A stretch of 64,000 bases of DNA from Poronia punctata (lineage: Eukaryota; Ascomycota; Sordariomycetes; Xylariales; Xylariaceae): the NCBI GenBank assembly GCA_022579005.1, contig MU401458.1, positions 434,001 to 498,000 of the forward strand, read 5' to 3'. Below, piece by piece: positions 11,271 to 23,467 of this stretch. The position numbers and the translations under genes are program-made. Under the pieces are notes generated by a model. It saw nothing but the letters and a program-made list of their open reading frames with translations. It was not told the DNA's origin and did not search any database. Position 1 is the first letter of the stretch; every line of letters starts with the position of its first letter.

Positions 11271-14200
11271 CCCAATTTTAGTTACGCGGCCTATGTCTGC
11301 CTGTGGCGCCATAGATGCTGATACTATATTTCAAACTTGATCTGCGCGTCGAATTAGCTCATCGATGTCGTCAGAGTCCGAGAATGGAAGTCTCGTATCT
11401 GTACTCGCCAGCTGTGTTCTGAAGCTCATATTTCCCCGAACATGATCGGTCACCTAATGCTCAATCTGGCCTGGCCGGGCTACTCGGAATAACGATGGCT
11501 AATCAGGGTCGACCTTGTAGCCATTTACTGTCTAGTGTTTCCCCGCAAAGAATGGTATGTGACTGGTCACTTGATCTTGTGCATGACCCTGCAGCGGGGT
11601 GCATGGCGCGATGTATAAATCATATCTCGAACCAAGCAATTGGTATTTCAATCTTCGACGATCCGGACAAGATTGCACCTTGGTAAGTAATCTTTCCGCC
11701 ATTTTGGAACTAGTCGGCCATAAAGACCATGGCATCGGTATCAAGGGTGTTATAATTTCCGCTTGGCACATCATCGGTACTGGAAGTTGGATCGGGGCAT
11801 CGTCAATTAGGATACGCCTATACTCCTAGTCAATGAGGTGCTTGTCAACAAGTTGGCGATATCATACAACTACGTGAGCTCTTGGATGACAGCACCTTGG
11901 ATGATCTGTCATTTCCTTTGACGATGCCTCTAGGAATCCCTGCGAAATCCATCGCCCCCCCATCGTCTGTACCCCTAATCCCGGCTATTGTAGCGGGGAA
12001 CCTTTATAGCAAGCGTGCATACTTATCAGGCGATAAATTACCCTTTGCCGAAATGGGGGATAAACTTTTGCAATACGGTAGCATGGCCGCTCGCCGAAGC
12101 CAAGTGGGCATAAGCGCCGGCGGGGTACTCGTCCAGGAATACTAAGTGGGGTAGAATACCTCTCGTGAACTGGCATTTGAAATCTCATGTATGCGTAGAC
12201 AGCATACGCGTACGTGTTTAGCATACATGTAACTAAAACCGCCAGGTCATAGTAAGTATGTAGAGAACTATACTCTCGTCGTAGCCCCTTTTCGGCATTG
12301 ATCCCTATCAGTATCATGTCCCATCGCCAACGTAAGTCGTGTATTCCGTCACACAAAGAGAGGACCATCGACGCCGAGGCACCGATGAAGCGGGCCCTGC
12401 ATGTATAAGCGACCCTGGAAATCTCACGAGAGAGGCAGTTATATATGAATATGTTTGCCGGAGAAATTTACCCTGCATCGGCAGCTAGGGGGTTAGGTTA
12501 GGGAGGTAATGCTGCTGCTGGCGGAGGTGGCTTGGGATGAGTAACGGCGGGGCGGGGCTGACAACGCTGTTTTCTCACCTCCCTACCTGCACCAAGTTAG
12601 TCTAGACTAGGTTAGATATCTAGTCTAGGTCGCGAGCATCCAGAAGAATCTGGGAAACGCCAAGTTTTGCCTTTGAGCCCAGGATCGACGGAGTTTGCTC
12701 GATCCGCGTCACGTACATAAGGCATGTCTCTTATATTCCAGCACAACGATCCCTTGAGCTGTTGAGAAAAGAAAATGGCATGCCCAACAAGGCTTATCAA
12801 GATCCTGTTCATTAACAGAAATCATGTGTCTCTTTGCCTTCTCTCCTTGGCGAAACGACATTTTATTTCTAGATTACCCGTAGGTACTCTTCGCTGACAT
12901 ATCAGATTTGGAACCAACTGACCCCCACCGTGGGAAAAGTGTAATAACTCCATCGTTGTATATCTACTTACAGAAAACGTGATACTGCAAGAAAGGTCGA
13001 AAGTGAATTAGCTTCGAGTTTTATCATGTGAACCACGCAATTGGAATGCTGGGACGGTTCTGCGGCAAGCTGATGGGTAAAAATGCAATACGCTGAGGAA
13101 GGTATGATGTATTTTTCCCCAACCCCTTGTCGATATGCCGGACGCTCCATCCAACGGAATACCACTTTAGGTGTATATGCAGACGGCGTGCAGGGCGCTT
13201 CCTGTACGATATAGGCATGCGCACAGGAACAGGATGAATATGATGATAATAACGATGATGATGACGATGGCACATAATATTTCTCTTCCTTAAGCCTAAA
13301 CTAGGAGGTAAGAGGGCCAAGGTATGTACGTACCTACATCCGTGTAGAAGGTAATGCTTGTTGCACCTACTCGTACGTGTAGGAAATGTCTATTCTACGA
13401 ACCCAATCCGGTACCGACCTGCATCATTTAGACCACCACCGCAGCCGCCACGGTACTCAAAGTAGCACGCCAGACTGGATCATACTAGATAATAAGTCTA
13501 TGCGCGCCCCTCACATTGACCGGTCACCTCTATTCTACAAGTCTCGTTCTTAGTCACTCGTGCCTCCTCTTACGTTGTGCGCCGACAACAGCTGCTCCGA
13601 AATCGTCCTAAATTTTGGTTTCAAGGGATCTACCCTGGGGCCTTCCGCACCCGCTTGGAACCCGCTTTCGAAGGAAAGCGCCAGGGACAAGCAACCACAA
13701 CAAAACACATCTACAACGTACCGTACATGACATGGTTGTACAGTGTCGATCTATCTCTCTCAACTCCACCAATTTCCAATTTCAGTGGTACCAACAGGTA
13801 CGAGTACCTACTTGAAAAGTTGCGTTATCTCGTCTCTCCGACCCGGCATAGGTACATTGGATACGAGTAGTTTCAAGACATTCTCTTTTATTGTTAGTCG
13901 CGGGGATTCGACTTCAAATTCGGGGATGGTGTCGGACCCCTCCTATCTACCTACATGATCTAATTCACCTATTTAGTAGGTAACCTACTAGATTCTACCT
14001 GTTGGCCCTAGCGTGGCCTGTCTATCCACCGATGCTATCCACCGATCCAATGTGCCAGAATGCCCCCAGCGCCGGAGTATATCTCGAGCGTCTCCCCTTG
14101 TTACCATGCAGCTTTTCCCTTTAGAATGCCCGTTTGTATTAATAGCGTTCGTGCCCACGTCCACGTCCGCTTGAAGCGCCCTTCATCATACTCCCGGAGG

Positions 14201-14630
14201 AAACTATAGAAATCAACGCTAATCATCATTCTCTGCTGTACAAGTTAGATATCGGCGATTGACTCATACTTTCTCTTTGTGCGTGACGAACTACCGCCCC
14301 GGTTTCGTCTCTTGGTCACCTATTAAAAGTGCGCCTCCGTATCCTGGACTTATCTTGACCATCGGCGCGACGAAATCCAGAGATTCGGGATTGTGTTCGC
14401 ATCTTCCAAGGAACCGGCGCTTTGGATCTGCTGGTCTATCTTTTTACCTCCGCATTGCCAATTGGTCAATTCGCCGATCACCACCTACCACTTACACCGG
14501 GATCTCAGCAAGGGTAATCCCCCCGGCGCTTTTCAGGGGCCCCTCCGAAAATTCGGGGCATCCGTCACCACCGTTACCCGGTACTTGGCCTAGTGATGCG
14601 ACTCCGGCCAATTCAGTATCGACATTTAAG
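11271..14630. other. 3.4-kb gene-free stretch
   Basis: No coding region could be supported: frames are short, mutually overlapping and of random composition. It contains a small hairpin (CTAGACTAG at 12602 and CTAGTCTAG at 12620), a GGTTAGGTTAGGG word near 12490, and TACTCGTA-type words at 13368, 13799 and 13862. From about 13900 the sequence becomes pyrimidine-rich towards the ACT-domain gene. A 140-codon frame at 14259-14681 overlaps the true first exon in another frame and is judged to be leader. Confidence 0.5.
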
Positions 14631-16006
14631 ATGATGAACGCACAAATATCGTTTCTGGTAAGCATACATTCTCATTTTTAAAATAAATAAAAACTCATTT
14701 TCGCCCCATATCATCCTCGGTACCTTGTATTCGTGTTGTTAACCGGGCGTCGGTTGGGTGGCTGGTGGTTAAGAATAGAATGCAACGCAGCCAGATGTCC
14801 TTTTTTCTATCGCGCGTAGATACGATACAATGCACAGATGCTTACACAAGCTTTTAGGATGGGACTTACAACCTGATCCACATACCATTAGATTTATACT
14901 CGACGTTCCTTCAACCTATAATACAGGTTCTTCTCCCTCAAGGGACTGGCGACCCTAGCCTGACCGTCGACGTCGAAGACCCTTCCGCTGGCCCCAGACA
15001 TGCGTTTCTGAACATCAGCATAACGCCCGTCGAGTGCTCGGTGGTGTGTCACAGCGATTGGACCGAGTCGATATTTCAACCCTACCTCGACCGTCTACCA
15101 CCAGATGTTTCGAAACGTATCACTATTCCCAATGAGAACTATCTAGTTCTCTCCGTCCTAAATCTAGGCATAGGTGCCGGTAGCCATATGATAGAACTTA
15201 CATCGCCCCTTGCTCTGGCTGGCATCCCAATTCTCTTCATTACGACGTACTATTCGGATTTCATTTTAGTGCCGGAGAGGAAGAAGAATGCCGTCGTACA
15301 GGCCCTGCTAGCGCGAAACTTTGTGCGCGTAGAGGAGGATTCCGCTTATGTCTCGCCAACAGTCATGTCACACAGCCGTGGACACAGCCAGTCTAGCGAC
15401 CCTCCTTCGACCCCGCCGCCGTCAAGCGTGGACGAGTTACAAAAGAGGACATTTGATCTCCTCAAAAAGAGACACGTGGTACCGTATATCTGTGACGGCC
15501 TTAGCATCGTACAGTGCTCGGGCCGGGATGTATCTGAGTTGATGGATGAGTACAACAGCACCCGCCGGCCGTCATCGGGCCGAACAGGGAATGGCCATAG
15601 AGCGAGCTGGCTCGACACCATGGATACGAAGCTGTACACTAGTCTAGTCGCAGCATTGGCAGGTCAGCCACGGTTTCTGTCCATCACACTAGCGACTGAG
15701 GATTCGCCCTCGCTATTGCTCGACAAGTCGCTGCTTCCCGTTTTCGGTGACACGGTTCGCGGTGATACGGAAGGCAACCTGGTGCCCATTTTCCTCGACC
15801 TGGCCAACCTCCCCCTCGAGGCAACCGGTATTGTCTCGGGCGTGGCTGGAAAGCTCGTCAGCGAGATGGGTATGGTTGAGCTAGGCGTCAGTGGAGAGTT
15901 ATTATATCTCTCGACCGTCCGTGCTGGCGCCGTAATCCTGTCCAACGAGCAATCAATAAAGGCGCTCGAGGTTCTGAGACCCCTGCTAGGGACATGCAAA
16001 GTCTAA
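14631..16006 (+). CDS. CASTOR/GATS-like ACT-domain protein (putative amino-acid sensor)
   Basis: In animals CASTOR1/2 bind arginine through tandem ACT domains and regulate GATOR2-TORC1; the ligand of fungal relatives is not known to me. Exon 1 is 14631-14657 (MMNAQISFL), followed by a 200-nt phase-0 intron (GTAAGC...TTTTAG) and exon 2 (14858-16006), giving 391 residues. The continuation DGTYNLIHIPLDLYS is the conserved start of ACT1. NISITPVECSVVCHSDW and LTSPLALAGIPILFITTYYS, followed by DFILVP, form the conserved ACT2 ligand-loop region at about residues 70-165. A Ser/Pro-rich linker (about 190-215) precedes a second ACT pair: PRFLSITLATEDSPSLLLD, then GIVSGVAGKL and the C-terminus STVRAGAVILSNEQ. 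Either of two adjacent ATGs may start the protein. Family assignment is by motif recall. Confidence 0.75.
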
Positions 16007-17897
16007 AATATCCCTGGGGGTTGCTACGCGCCTGTGATCCATAAATCGAGGCGGACATTGTTTGTTCCCTTCTTTTTGTTGTTTTGCTGTACTAAAATTG
16101 TCAAGCTGAAAAGTTACTCTTTGGTGCCAGAAGCATGGCTGATGAAAAAGAAATAATGCGGGGGGGAAGAGAGCAGGATAAGGCGACTATCAGAGAGAGC
16201 CCTGCATCATGAACGCTGAGACGACTCCACGACTACATGTCCTTATAACCGATTTATCTAGGCTACTCTTTGCAGTCAACAAGACCAGGCTGGATATATG
16301 GGACTCTTCAATTTTATTTTTGGGCATTTATGGAACAGGCACGGAGGCGAAGCGGGAAAAGTTACGCGTTAAAAGGCGATATCTTGACGACAAAATTTTG
16401 TATTTCTGACTTTCTGCCCTCTAGTCTGTTTGTCCCCCACTCATTTCGCATTGTTATCTGGCGCCCTTTGTGCTTCTTGTTTGTTTAAGAGCTGTAATCG
16501 AGGTCAAGGAGGACACTGACTGTATTGACATATGTATATCCAAGAAAATTGAAGTCTAAAAACGTGCGTAGTTAGACTAGCTATATAACCTCCCGAGCCA
16601 ATCAACAACTTGCTGACCGCTTCTCTGCTTGGAGTCTTGCCAGCTTGGCTTTTCTGTGCTCGTACGTGTATACTTTTGTTACCTGCTCTCTTATATCTAG
16701 GTTGTGTTACTGTTTTGAGAGTAGGTGTTAATGTTGCATTACAGACATGTACATGCTGGCTGACTTGGGCATCTGAATACGTAGGATTTCATGTTTCTAG
16801 AATTAAGAAGAAAGAAAAGAAACTTTATATTTCTTCTTTGCAAAAGCTTTCTAAGGCGATGGCTGGGTAGCACCCATGTAACCCGAACGTCTGTTATGTG
16901 TGGCCTGAAAGGGCGAACTGCATTACATTGCATGAGGGTATGGTGTCAGATAACTCCCGGGGAAGTGCATTATATACCTAGATAGAAATGCATGGTGAGT
17001 GGCTGAAAGGGGGAAGGATGGTACGCGGGGTTGAGCCCAGGGTCTTCCTTTCAATGCTTTTGTTGGGAAAGGTGAAGTAAGTATGTAGGATAACCTTACA
17101 AGTTATGTGTATATGCCTTGTTCATGAGAGGGGAAGGGTTGTAAATGACATGCAGGACGTAGGGGTCGCATTGCATGCATTTAATATCTACATGCCTACA
17201 TACTGCACAGATGCTACCTTGTATATGCATTATGGGGTAACGACGGTTGAGGTGTTCGAGGAAACAGCGGTAATTCAGATAATACTAACCTAGGTAGCTG
17301 ACTGGGTTATGTGTTGTATCTAGTTGTAACTTGTCTGGTCACCTGGTGGACTAGAAAGGGGTGGGAGACGGGGGACGGGGGGTGTAACATACCCTGGTAC
17401 TCTCGGGTAGGATCTCCGGCTCCCTCTAGGCAGCGGGCGGGAAATTGATAAGCTAGGCTGTAAATGGCTCGGCAGGTCAAAGTGGTTACGCAATTGTACA
17501 TGGGGATTTGTTTGTCACATGAGCTCGTTGGCGGTGATACGGTATACCTACTCGTAGATCTACACGTACGTATACATTTGATTTTGCTGGCGATTGGTTT
17601 CAGCTCTTTTGACCTGTCCTTTCTTTTTAAAGAAGGGAGTGGTTGCAGGTAATAGCAGTGTTCTAGGTTAGGTGCATTAACAAGAGTTGCCCTTCCGTCC
17701 ACGTGCATAACGTGTGTGGTTACCAACTTAACGACCAGGACGACATAACGACTCCAAATTTTGTTTTCATTTATTAGCTCCTGGGCTGGGTAATCCCCGT
17801 TTGCTCCCCGGACATTACCCCACAGACTGTCACGCCACATTGGGTTTGCTCGCAGGGTACAGGAACAGGAAATAAGGTTGCGTCGCGCCGAATTATT
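16007..17897. other. Intergenic
   Basis: No gene was seen. It contains the 3' UTR of the ACT gene, a TACTCGTA word at 17549 and a 177-codon minus frame (17307-17840) with no family resemblance and a composition like random sequence, which was not accepted. Confidence 0.5.
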
Positions 17898-20097
17898 ATG
17901 CGCATACCCTTCCTTGCCGCGGCAACTTCTTTAGTTGTGCGTGGTTTGTTATTCGATCTGGAAGCTCAAAAACCCCTCTTGGGCTCAGGTGTGGGCGATG
18001 TTGGTTCGCAGAGTCCTGTGACTTGCGCCGGTTGTGAGGTTTGTTTTTTTTCTCTTTCGAAAGGGGCCGTTTCTACCCGTTTAAATATATGTGCTAAATG
18101 CTAATCACGGTAATGTACTTAGGCCACTCTACTCCAACTAAAGCTCGTGGCCTCGACAGGCGATGACTTTTTCGTCACAGTGGCGACAGAGGCATGTAAA
18201 AGGCTAAAGGTAGGTGAAGCTATTCGCCCCCTTCTGCAGCGGGCCAGAACTAAAATGGAAAACTTAAGATCTCAGATGATGATGTCTGCGAGGGCTCTAT
18301 CGCCCTTGAAGGGCCCATTGTAGCACATAGCCTGCGGGAACTGAACATCGGGTCCAAGACGTCAAGACTCATTTGTGTTGCTCTTTTTGGATTGTGTTCT
18401 TTCCCAGAGGTTGACGTGTATAATGTCACTTTTCCGTCACCGAAACCGGAAACGAAGAGGCCGGAACCGAGTGGGCGGAAACCACTGCGTGTCGTTCATT
18501 ACTCGGATATCCACGTCGACCCGTGGTATACCGAAGGAGCGGACGCTAATTGCACGAAATTTATTTGTTGTCGGTATGAAGACATTGACCTTCATCTTTT
18601 GCAATACCCCTTCGATGGCTGATGAGCGTATAGAAACTACGCCGACGGTCCACAACCGGGCAGTGCGTTGAACCCGGCGGGGCCGAATGGTGAGCATACT
18701 TGTGACTCGCCAGTGAGCCTGGAGGAGAGCATGTACGCTGCCATTGGTAAAATTGTGCCCGACGCAGCCTTTAGCATTTTCACCGGCGATATTGTTGACC
18801 ATGCGGTGTGGAATACCACGGAGGCGCAAAACACATTCGATGTAACGGATGCTTACAACCGGATGGCAGCCGCAGGCATGCTAGTGTACGGGACGGCAGG
18901 GAACCATGAAGCGTCGCCGGCGAACTCTTACCCGCCTCTGGGTGTAAGTTCCTCGGTACAGTGGCTCTACGATGTCTTGTCCGCCTCGTGGATGAGATGG
19001 GTCGGGGACGGTGCGGTAGACACAACAAGGGATTTCGGCGCATACTCGACCAAATATCCCGGGGGAAACCTGCGTGTCATATCACTCAGTACAAATCTGT
19101 ACTATGTACACAACTACTGGCTCTACCAGGAGCCTATGGAGAGGGACCCCAGCGGACAATTGGCCTGGCTTATTAATGAGCTCGACGCAGCTGAGAAGGC
19201 TGGCGAGAGGGTTTACATCATCGGACATATGGCCCTGGGAGCGCGCGATGCGTTTCACGACTCGTCCAACTACTTTGACCAGATCGTCAACCGATACGAG
19301 GCCACTATCGCCGCGCTCTTCTTTGGTACGTTCCCCTATCTTATTTGCCCGTGTCCACAGGACAATATGCTAACGACGGTTTCAATACCTCAGGACACAC
19401 CCATCTTGATGAATTTGAGATTTCCTATTCTGATTACAGTCGGCGGTCTGCTGACAAAGCGGTTGCCGTATCTTACATTGCGCCCGCGATGACGCCAACA
19501 TCGGGTTATCCGGCCTTCCGCGTCTACGACATAGATCCGGTCACATTCGGAGTTCTGGATATCACGACGTACATTGCGAACATGAGCGAGCCTGAATTTC
19601 AAAGCAGTGATGGGCCGGTTTGGACAAAATACTACTCGGCAAGGGAAGCATACGGCCAACTTTTGACTCCCGACATCTCGCGTCTAGAGACGGATGGTAG
19701 AGGAGGTGGAAAGGCACCACGGGAACTGGACCCTGCTTTCTGGCACGAAGTGACAGAGGTCTTTGAGAATGATCCCGTTGCCTTTCAGGAATATATCACG
19801 AGGAAGCGCAGGGGTTGGCAGCCCGAGACGTGTGATGAAGAGTGTAAGACGGGCGAAATATGTAAACTTAGGGCCGGGAGGGCACAAGACAACTGCATCC
19901 CTCCCGGTTTCGTCCATCTAGGAACTCGCTCCAGACTGGGCGACGACAGGCCCGATTCAATACACGAGGAAGAAGAATGTGGTGGTTCCGTATTAGCGGA
20001 CACATTAAGTACCCTGGCTGGCGATGCTGAGGTGCGTCAGTGGTTGACGGTGTTGATAGAACGCGACGGCGGTGACACTTTGTCAAGTCTCAATTAA
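17898..20097 (+). CDS. Secreted acid sphingomyelinase-like phosphodiesterase
   Basis: Acid sphingomyelinases hydrolyse sphingomyelin or related phosphodiesters with a binuclear zinc centre, in the secretory path or outside the cell. There are five exons: 17898-18038, 18123-18209, 18269-18573, 18634-19325 and 19394-20097 (642 residues; introns 59-84 nt, frames verified across each). The N-terminus is a probable signal peptide (MRIPFLAAATSLVV). Residues about 43-100 are a saposin-B domain with its Cys pattern (CAGCE, EACKRLK, DDDVCEG). The metallophosphoesterase core shows HYSDIHVD (D-x-H), FTGDIVDH, GTAGNHEASP, IIGHMALG and GHTHLDEFE, so all metal-ligand motifs are present. A C-terminal Cys cluster (CDEECKTGEICKL) follows, as in ASM C-terminal domains. 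The third exon carries a longer than usual Lys/Pro linker between SapB and catalytic domain. Confidence 0.88.
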
Positions 20098-20576
20098 ATA
20101 GAGCATGGCTATGTTAGATATCTCATAGACCGGCATGACCGGGTTATTATCGTAGCTTAGGTGAGAGGGAATTACTAAATATGTAGCCATCCGTATGGTC
20201 AGTATGTAAGTCAAGTAATGAATACCTACCCCGAAGTTAGATGTATAGGCAAGTATGCTATAGTAGAATTGTGTTGGAGATATACTTGTAGGTACACATG
20301 CAGGCTGAGCTCTACCAAAACAAGCTGGATGCCGTGAAGCCAAGAAGGCTCATTCACCTTGCTATTTCCACCCTGCCGGGACAACCTTCTCTCACCTTGA
20401 ATCCTTACACCCCTTCTATCAACCAAACAAACCCTTAACAAGGCACTAATCTAGTAATGCTAAGTTTCTGGTGTTTGCTTCATCATCAACACCGCGATCG
20501 CGTCCAGGTTCGTCCCAGAAACGTAACAAGCAACTCATCGCATATTCAACAGCCAATCATCTGGCGCTCTGTTTGA
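20098..20576. other. Intergenic, promoter side of vma1
   Basis: This 479-bp spacer has no gene. The sequence is mildly C/A-rich near 20400-20570, typical of a leader. Confidence 0.45.
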
Positions 20577-21062
20577 ATGCTGGGCTTGCAACCGCGGCCG
20601 AAGTTGAAGGCACGGCCGTCGTTAGTGGACCTCATTCGACAGAATAGTGGTAGCGGTAGCGGAAACGGTACTGGGAGCAGTAGCAGCAGGCCCAGCACCC
20701 CTACAGTGGCTAGTGCACCACTAATTCCAACTCTGAGCGGAAGCCTCTCCCCAGGTGCCTGGGCACCTGCGTCAGAGACGGGCGTAGACGCCGCTAAAGC
20801 CACAGCCAGGCTTCTGGACGACGCAGCTGTCGACTCCAGCCAATCCCTGTCAGAGGGTCCCGTGCTGGTGCAGGCATCACCACCACCACCTACAGCTGCT
20901 GTTGCTGCTACTACTGCCATTACATCTTCAATCTCCTCCCCGACCTCGAAACTATCGTTTCCTGCTGCCTCATCTCCGCCAGCCTCGCCACCCCGCCTCA
21001 TCCCCGCCGAATACACTTCCGGAGCTGCAGAAACCCCGAAAGTAGTTAAAGAAGCTCCCAAG
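20577..21062 (+). other. In-frame open leader directly upstream of vma1
   Basis: These 162 codons from an ATG at 20577 run without a stop into the vma1 ATG in the same frame. They would encode a Ser/Pro/Ala-rich, low-complexity N-terminal extension (begins MLGLQPRPKLKARPSLVDL). Orthologous A subunits lack such an extension. It may be translated 5' leader, an alternative long isoform, or simply a stop-poor C-rich leader; the opposite strand is also open over 20546-21061. Confidence 0.4.
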
Positions 21063-23467
21063 ATGGCCCCGGTAAGCTTGCAACTAGACTACTGCTGTAG
21101 TTGAGCTGTGCTCTGTTGTTGTCCTTGTTGCCCCGCTACCACGACAGGAGATGGGACCTCGAATGCTAATACTTGGTTTATTTAGTCTGCGAAAGCCACC
21201 AACGGCGACCAAGATGGACTCAACACCGGTAAATACATCTTACCCTACTGTATGGTCTCTTGAAACATAGTAAGACTGACATCGCTTTATAGGCAAGATC
21301 TTTTCGGTCTCCGGGTGCGTCAACCGCCATCGCTCTCCCTCAGCTACCCCTGTACCTACATAGACTAACATGGATGAACCTATAGACCTGTCGTCGTTGC
21401 CGAGGACCTTATCGGCGTTGCTATGTACGAACTTGTATGATAACGTGTCGCCGTTTCCCCTATCCGCCGCCGCCTACTTATACTTTACCAGGTCAAAGTC
21501 GGACATGATGAACTAGTCGGTGAAGTCATTCGAATCAACGCAGACCAAGCCACGATCCAAGTTTATGAAGAGACAGGTATGGCCGGCGATCCCAATCCGA
21601 GTTAAGAGGTCCTGATAGACGAATGCTAATGGTTTGTTAGCTGGTGTCACTGTCGGCGACCCCGTCAAGCGAACCGGAAAGCCCCTATCCGTCGAGCTCG
21701 GTCCTGGTCTATTACACAACATCTACGACGGTATCCAGCGGCCGCTTGAGAAGATTTACAAACAGTCCAACAGCATCTACATTCCCCGTGGTGTCGCTGT
21801 ACCCGCCCTCGACCGTGAGCAGAAATGGGAATTCACACCCACCTTGAAGGTTGGCGACCACGTCTCAGGCGGTGACGTATGGGGAACCGTTTTCGAGAAC
21901 TCCTTTATCAAAGTCCACAAGATTCTATTGCCTCCCCGGGCAAGAGGCACCATCACCAAGATCGCTTCCAAGGGTGAATATACGGTCGAGGAGAAGCTCC
22001 TCGAGGTCGAGTTCAATGGCACCAAGACCGAGTATCCCATGATGCAGGTGTGGCCCGTCCGTGTACCCCGACCCACTACCGAGAAGCTGTCGGCCAGCAA
22101 CCCCTTCATCGTCGGCCAACGCGTTTTGGACGCCCTTTTCCCCAGTGTGCAGGGTGGTACCGTCGCCATCCCTGGTGCTTTCGGATGTGGAAAGACTGTC
22201 ATTTCCCAGTCGGTCTCGAAATTCTCCAACAGCGACGTCATTGTATACGTCGGATGTGAGTATTACTCTATGCTCATTTATCCATGTCCCATTCTAGCCA
22301 ACCCAAGCGGTTGAGCATCTGTGCTATGGGTTGTACTTTGATGTACAAGACACCAATGTCGAAGACCATTTTTACTGACTGTTTTTCTCAAGGCGGCGAG
22401 CGCGGTAACGAAATGGCTGAAGTCCTGAAAGATTTCCCGGAGCTTTCTATCGAGGTAGAGGGTCGGAAGGAACCTATCATGAAGCGAACGACGCTTATTG
22501 CCAATACATCCAACATGCCTGTCGCCGCTCGAGAGGCATCCATCTACACCGGTATCACGGTGGCCGAGTATTTCCGTGACCAGGGCATGAACGTGGCTAT
22601 GATGGCCGACTCGTCGTCGCGATGGGCCGAAGCTCTTCGTGAGATTTCGGGTCGTCTTGGTGAAATGCCTGCTGATCAGGGTTTCCCCGCCTACCTGAGT
22701 ACCAAGCTTGCCAGTTTCTACGAACGTGCCGGAAAGATCCAATGTCTAGGTTCCCCGGAGCGAGAGGGCAGTGTTAGCATTGTCGGTGCCGTCAGCCCGC
22801 CAGGTGGTGATTTCTCCGATCCCGTCACCAGCTCTACGTTAGGTATTGTACAAGTCTTCTGGGGTCTCGACAAGAAGCTTGCCCAACGGAAACATTTCCC
22901 TTCCATCAACACGTCGGTCTCGTACTCCAAGTACACGAATACGCTGGATAAGTGGTATGAAAAGGAGTTCCCCGACTTCCCCCGGTTGCGCGATCGCGTA
23001 AAGCAGCTCTTGTCCGACTCGGAAGAGCTCGACCAGGTCGTGCAGTTGGTCGGCAAGTCGGCGTTATCTGACCCCGACAAGATTACCCTTGATATCGCCA
23101 CCCTACTCAAGGAAGACTTCCTGCAGCAGAACGGCTACTCGAAATACGATCAGTTCTGCCCTCTATGGAAGACTGAGTGGATGATGAAGTTGATGATGGG
23201 CTTCCACGACGAGGCGCAAAAGGCAATCGCCCAGGGCCAGAGCTGGGCTAAAGTGCGTGAGGCCACAAGCGACCTACAGGCCCAACTTCGAAGCTTGAAG
23301 TTTGAAGACCCCAACGACGGACAGGAGGTTATTTCGAAGAAGGTATGTTATGTTGTCCTCTCATTTCTTCCAATCATATATTTTCTCAAGTGGCTAACCA
23401 TTCCATACAGTATGAGGAGATCCAGCAGTCCTTGATGGACAAGTTTGCGGCTGTAATGGATGAGTAA
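21063..23467 (+). CDS. vma1: V-type ATPase catalytic subunit A
   Basis: This is the ATP-hydrolysing subunit of the V1 sector, acidifying vacuoles and Golgi. Eight exons were resolved: 21063-21071, 21186-21228, 21293-21314 (22 nt), 21386-21434, 21492-21576, 21641-22255, 22393-23342 and 23411-23467. They join to 609 residues, about the normal family length. The protein reads [11 protein letters not shown], then [18 protein letters not shown], the Walker A motif GAFGCGKT, the conserved [13 protein letters not shown] segment, [40 protein letters not shown] and [13 protein letters not shown]. The canonical start (ATGGCCCCG, 21063) is used because orthologues begin MAP; the frame is nevertheless open upstream to an ATG at 20577. 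There is no intein, but intron 6 (22256-22392) splits the Cys codon of VGCGERG, where the yeast intein sits. Confidence 0.95.

Noticed and set aside
12485..12505. Telomere-like GGTTAGGTTAGGG
   Set aside because: Only about two degenerate units; similar TTAGGTTAGG words occur in several other spacers, so not an interstitial telomere array.
12602..12628. Hairpin CTAGACTAG...CTAGTCTAG
   Set aside because: Short stem without a T-tract or neighbouring gene end; no function can be argued.
14259..14681. 140-codon plus frame overlapping the first exon of the ACT-domain gene
   Set aside because: In a different frame from the conserved exon and located in its pyrimidine-rich leader.
17307..17840. 177-codon open frame on the minus strand
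   Set aside because: No family resemblance, composition like random translation, and overlaps a plus-strand frame of similar quality; no initiation or splicing context.
20546..21061. 171-codon minus frame opposite the vma1 leader
   Set aside because: Same low-complexity tract read from the other strand; no family resemblance.
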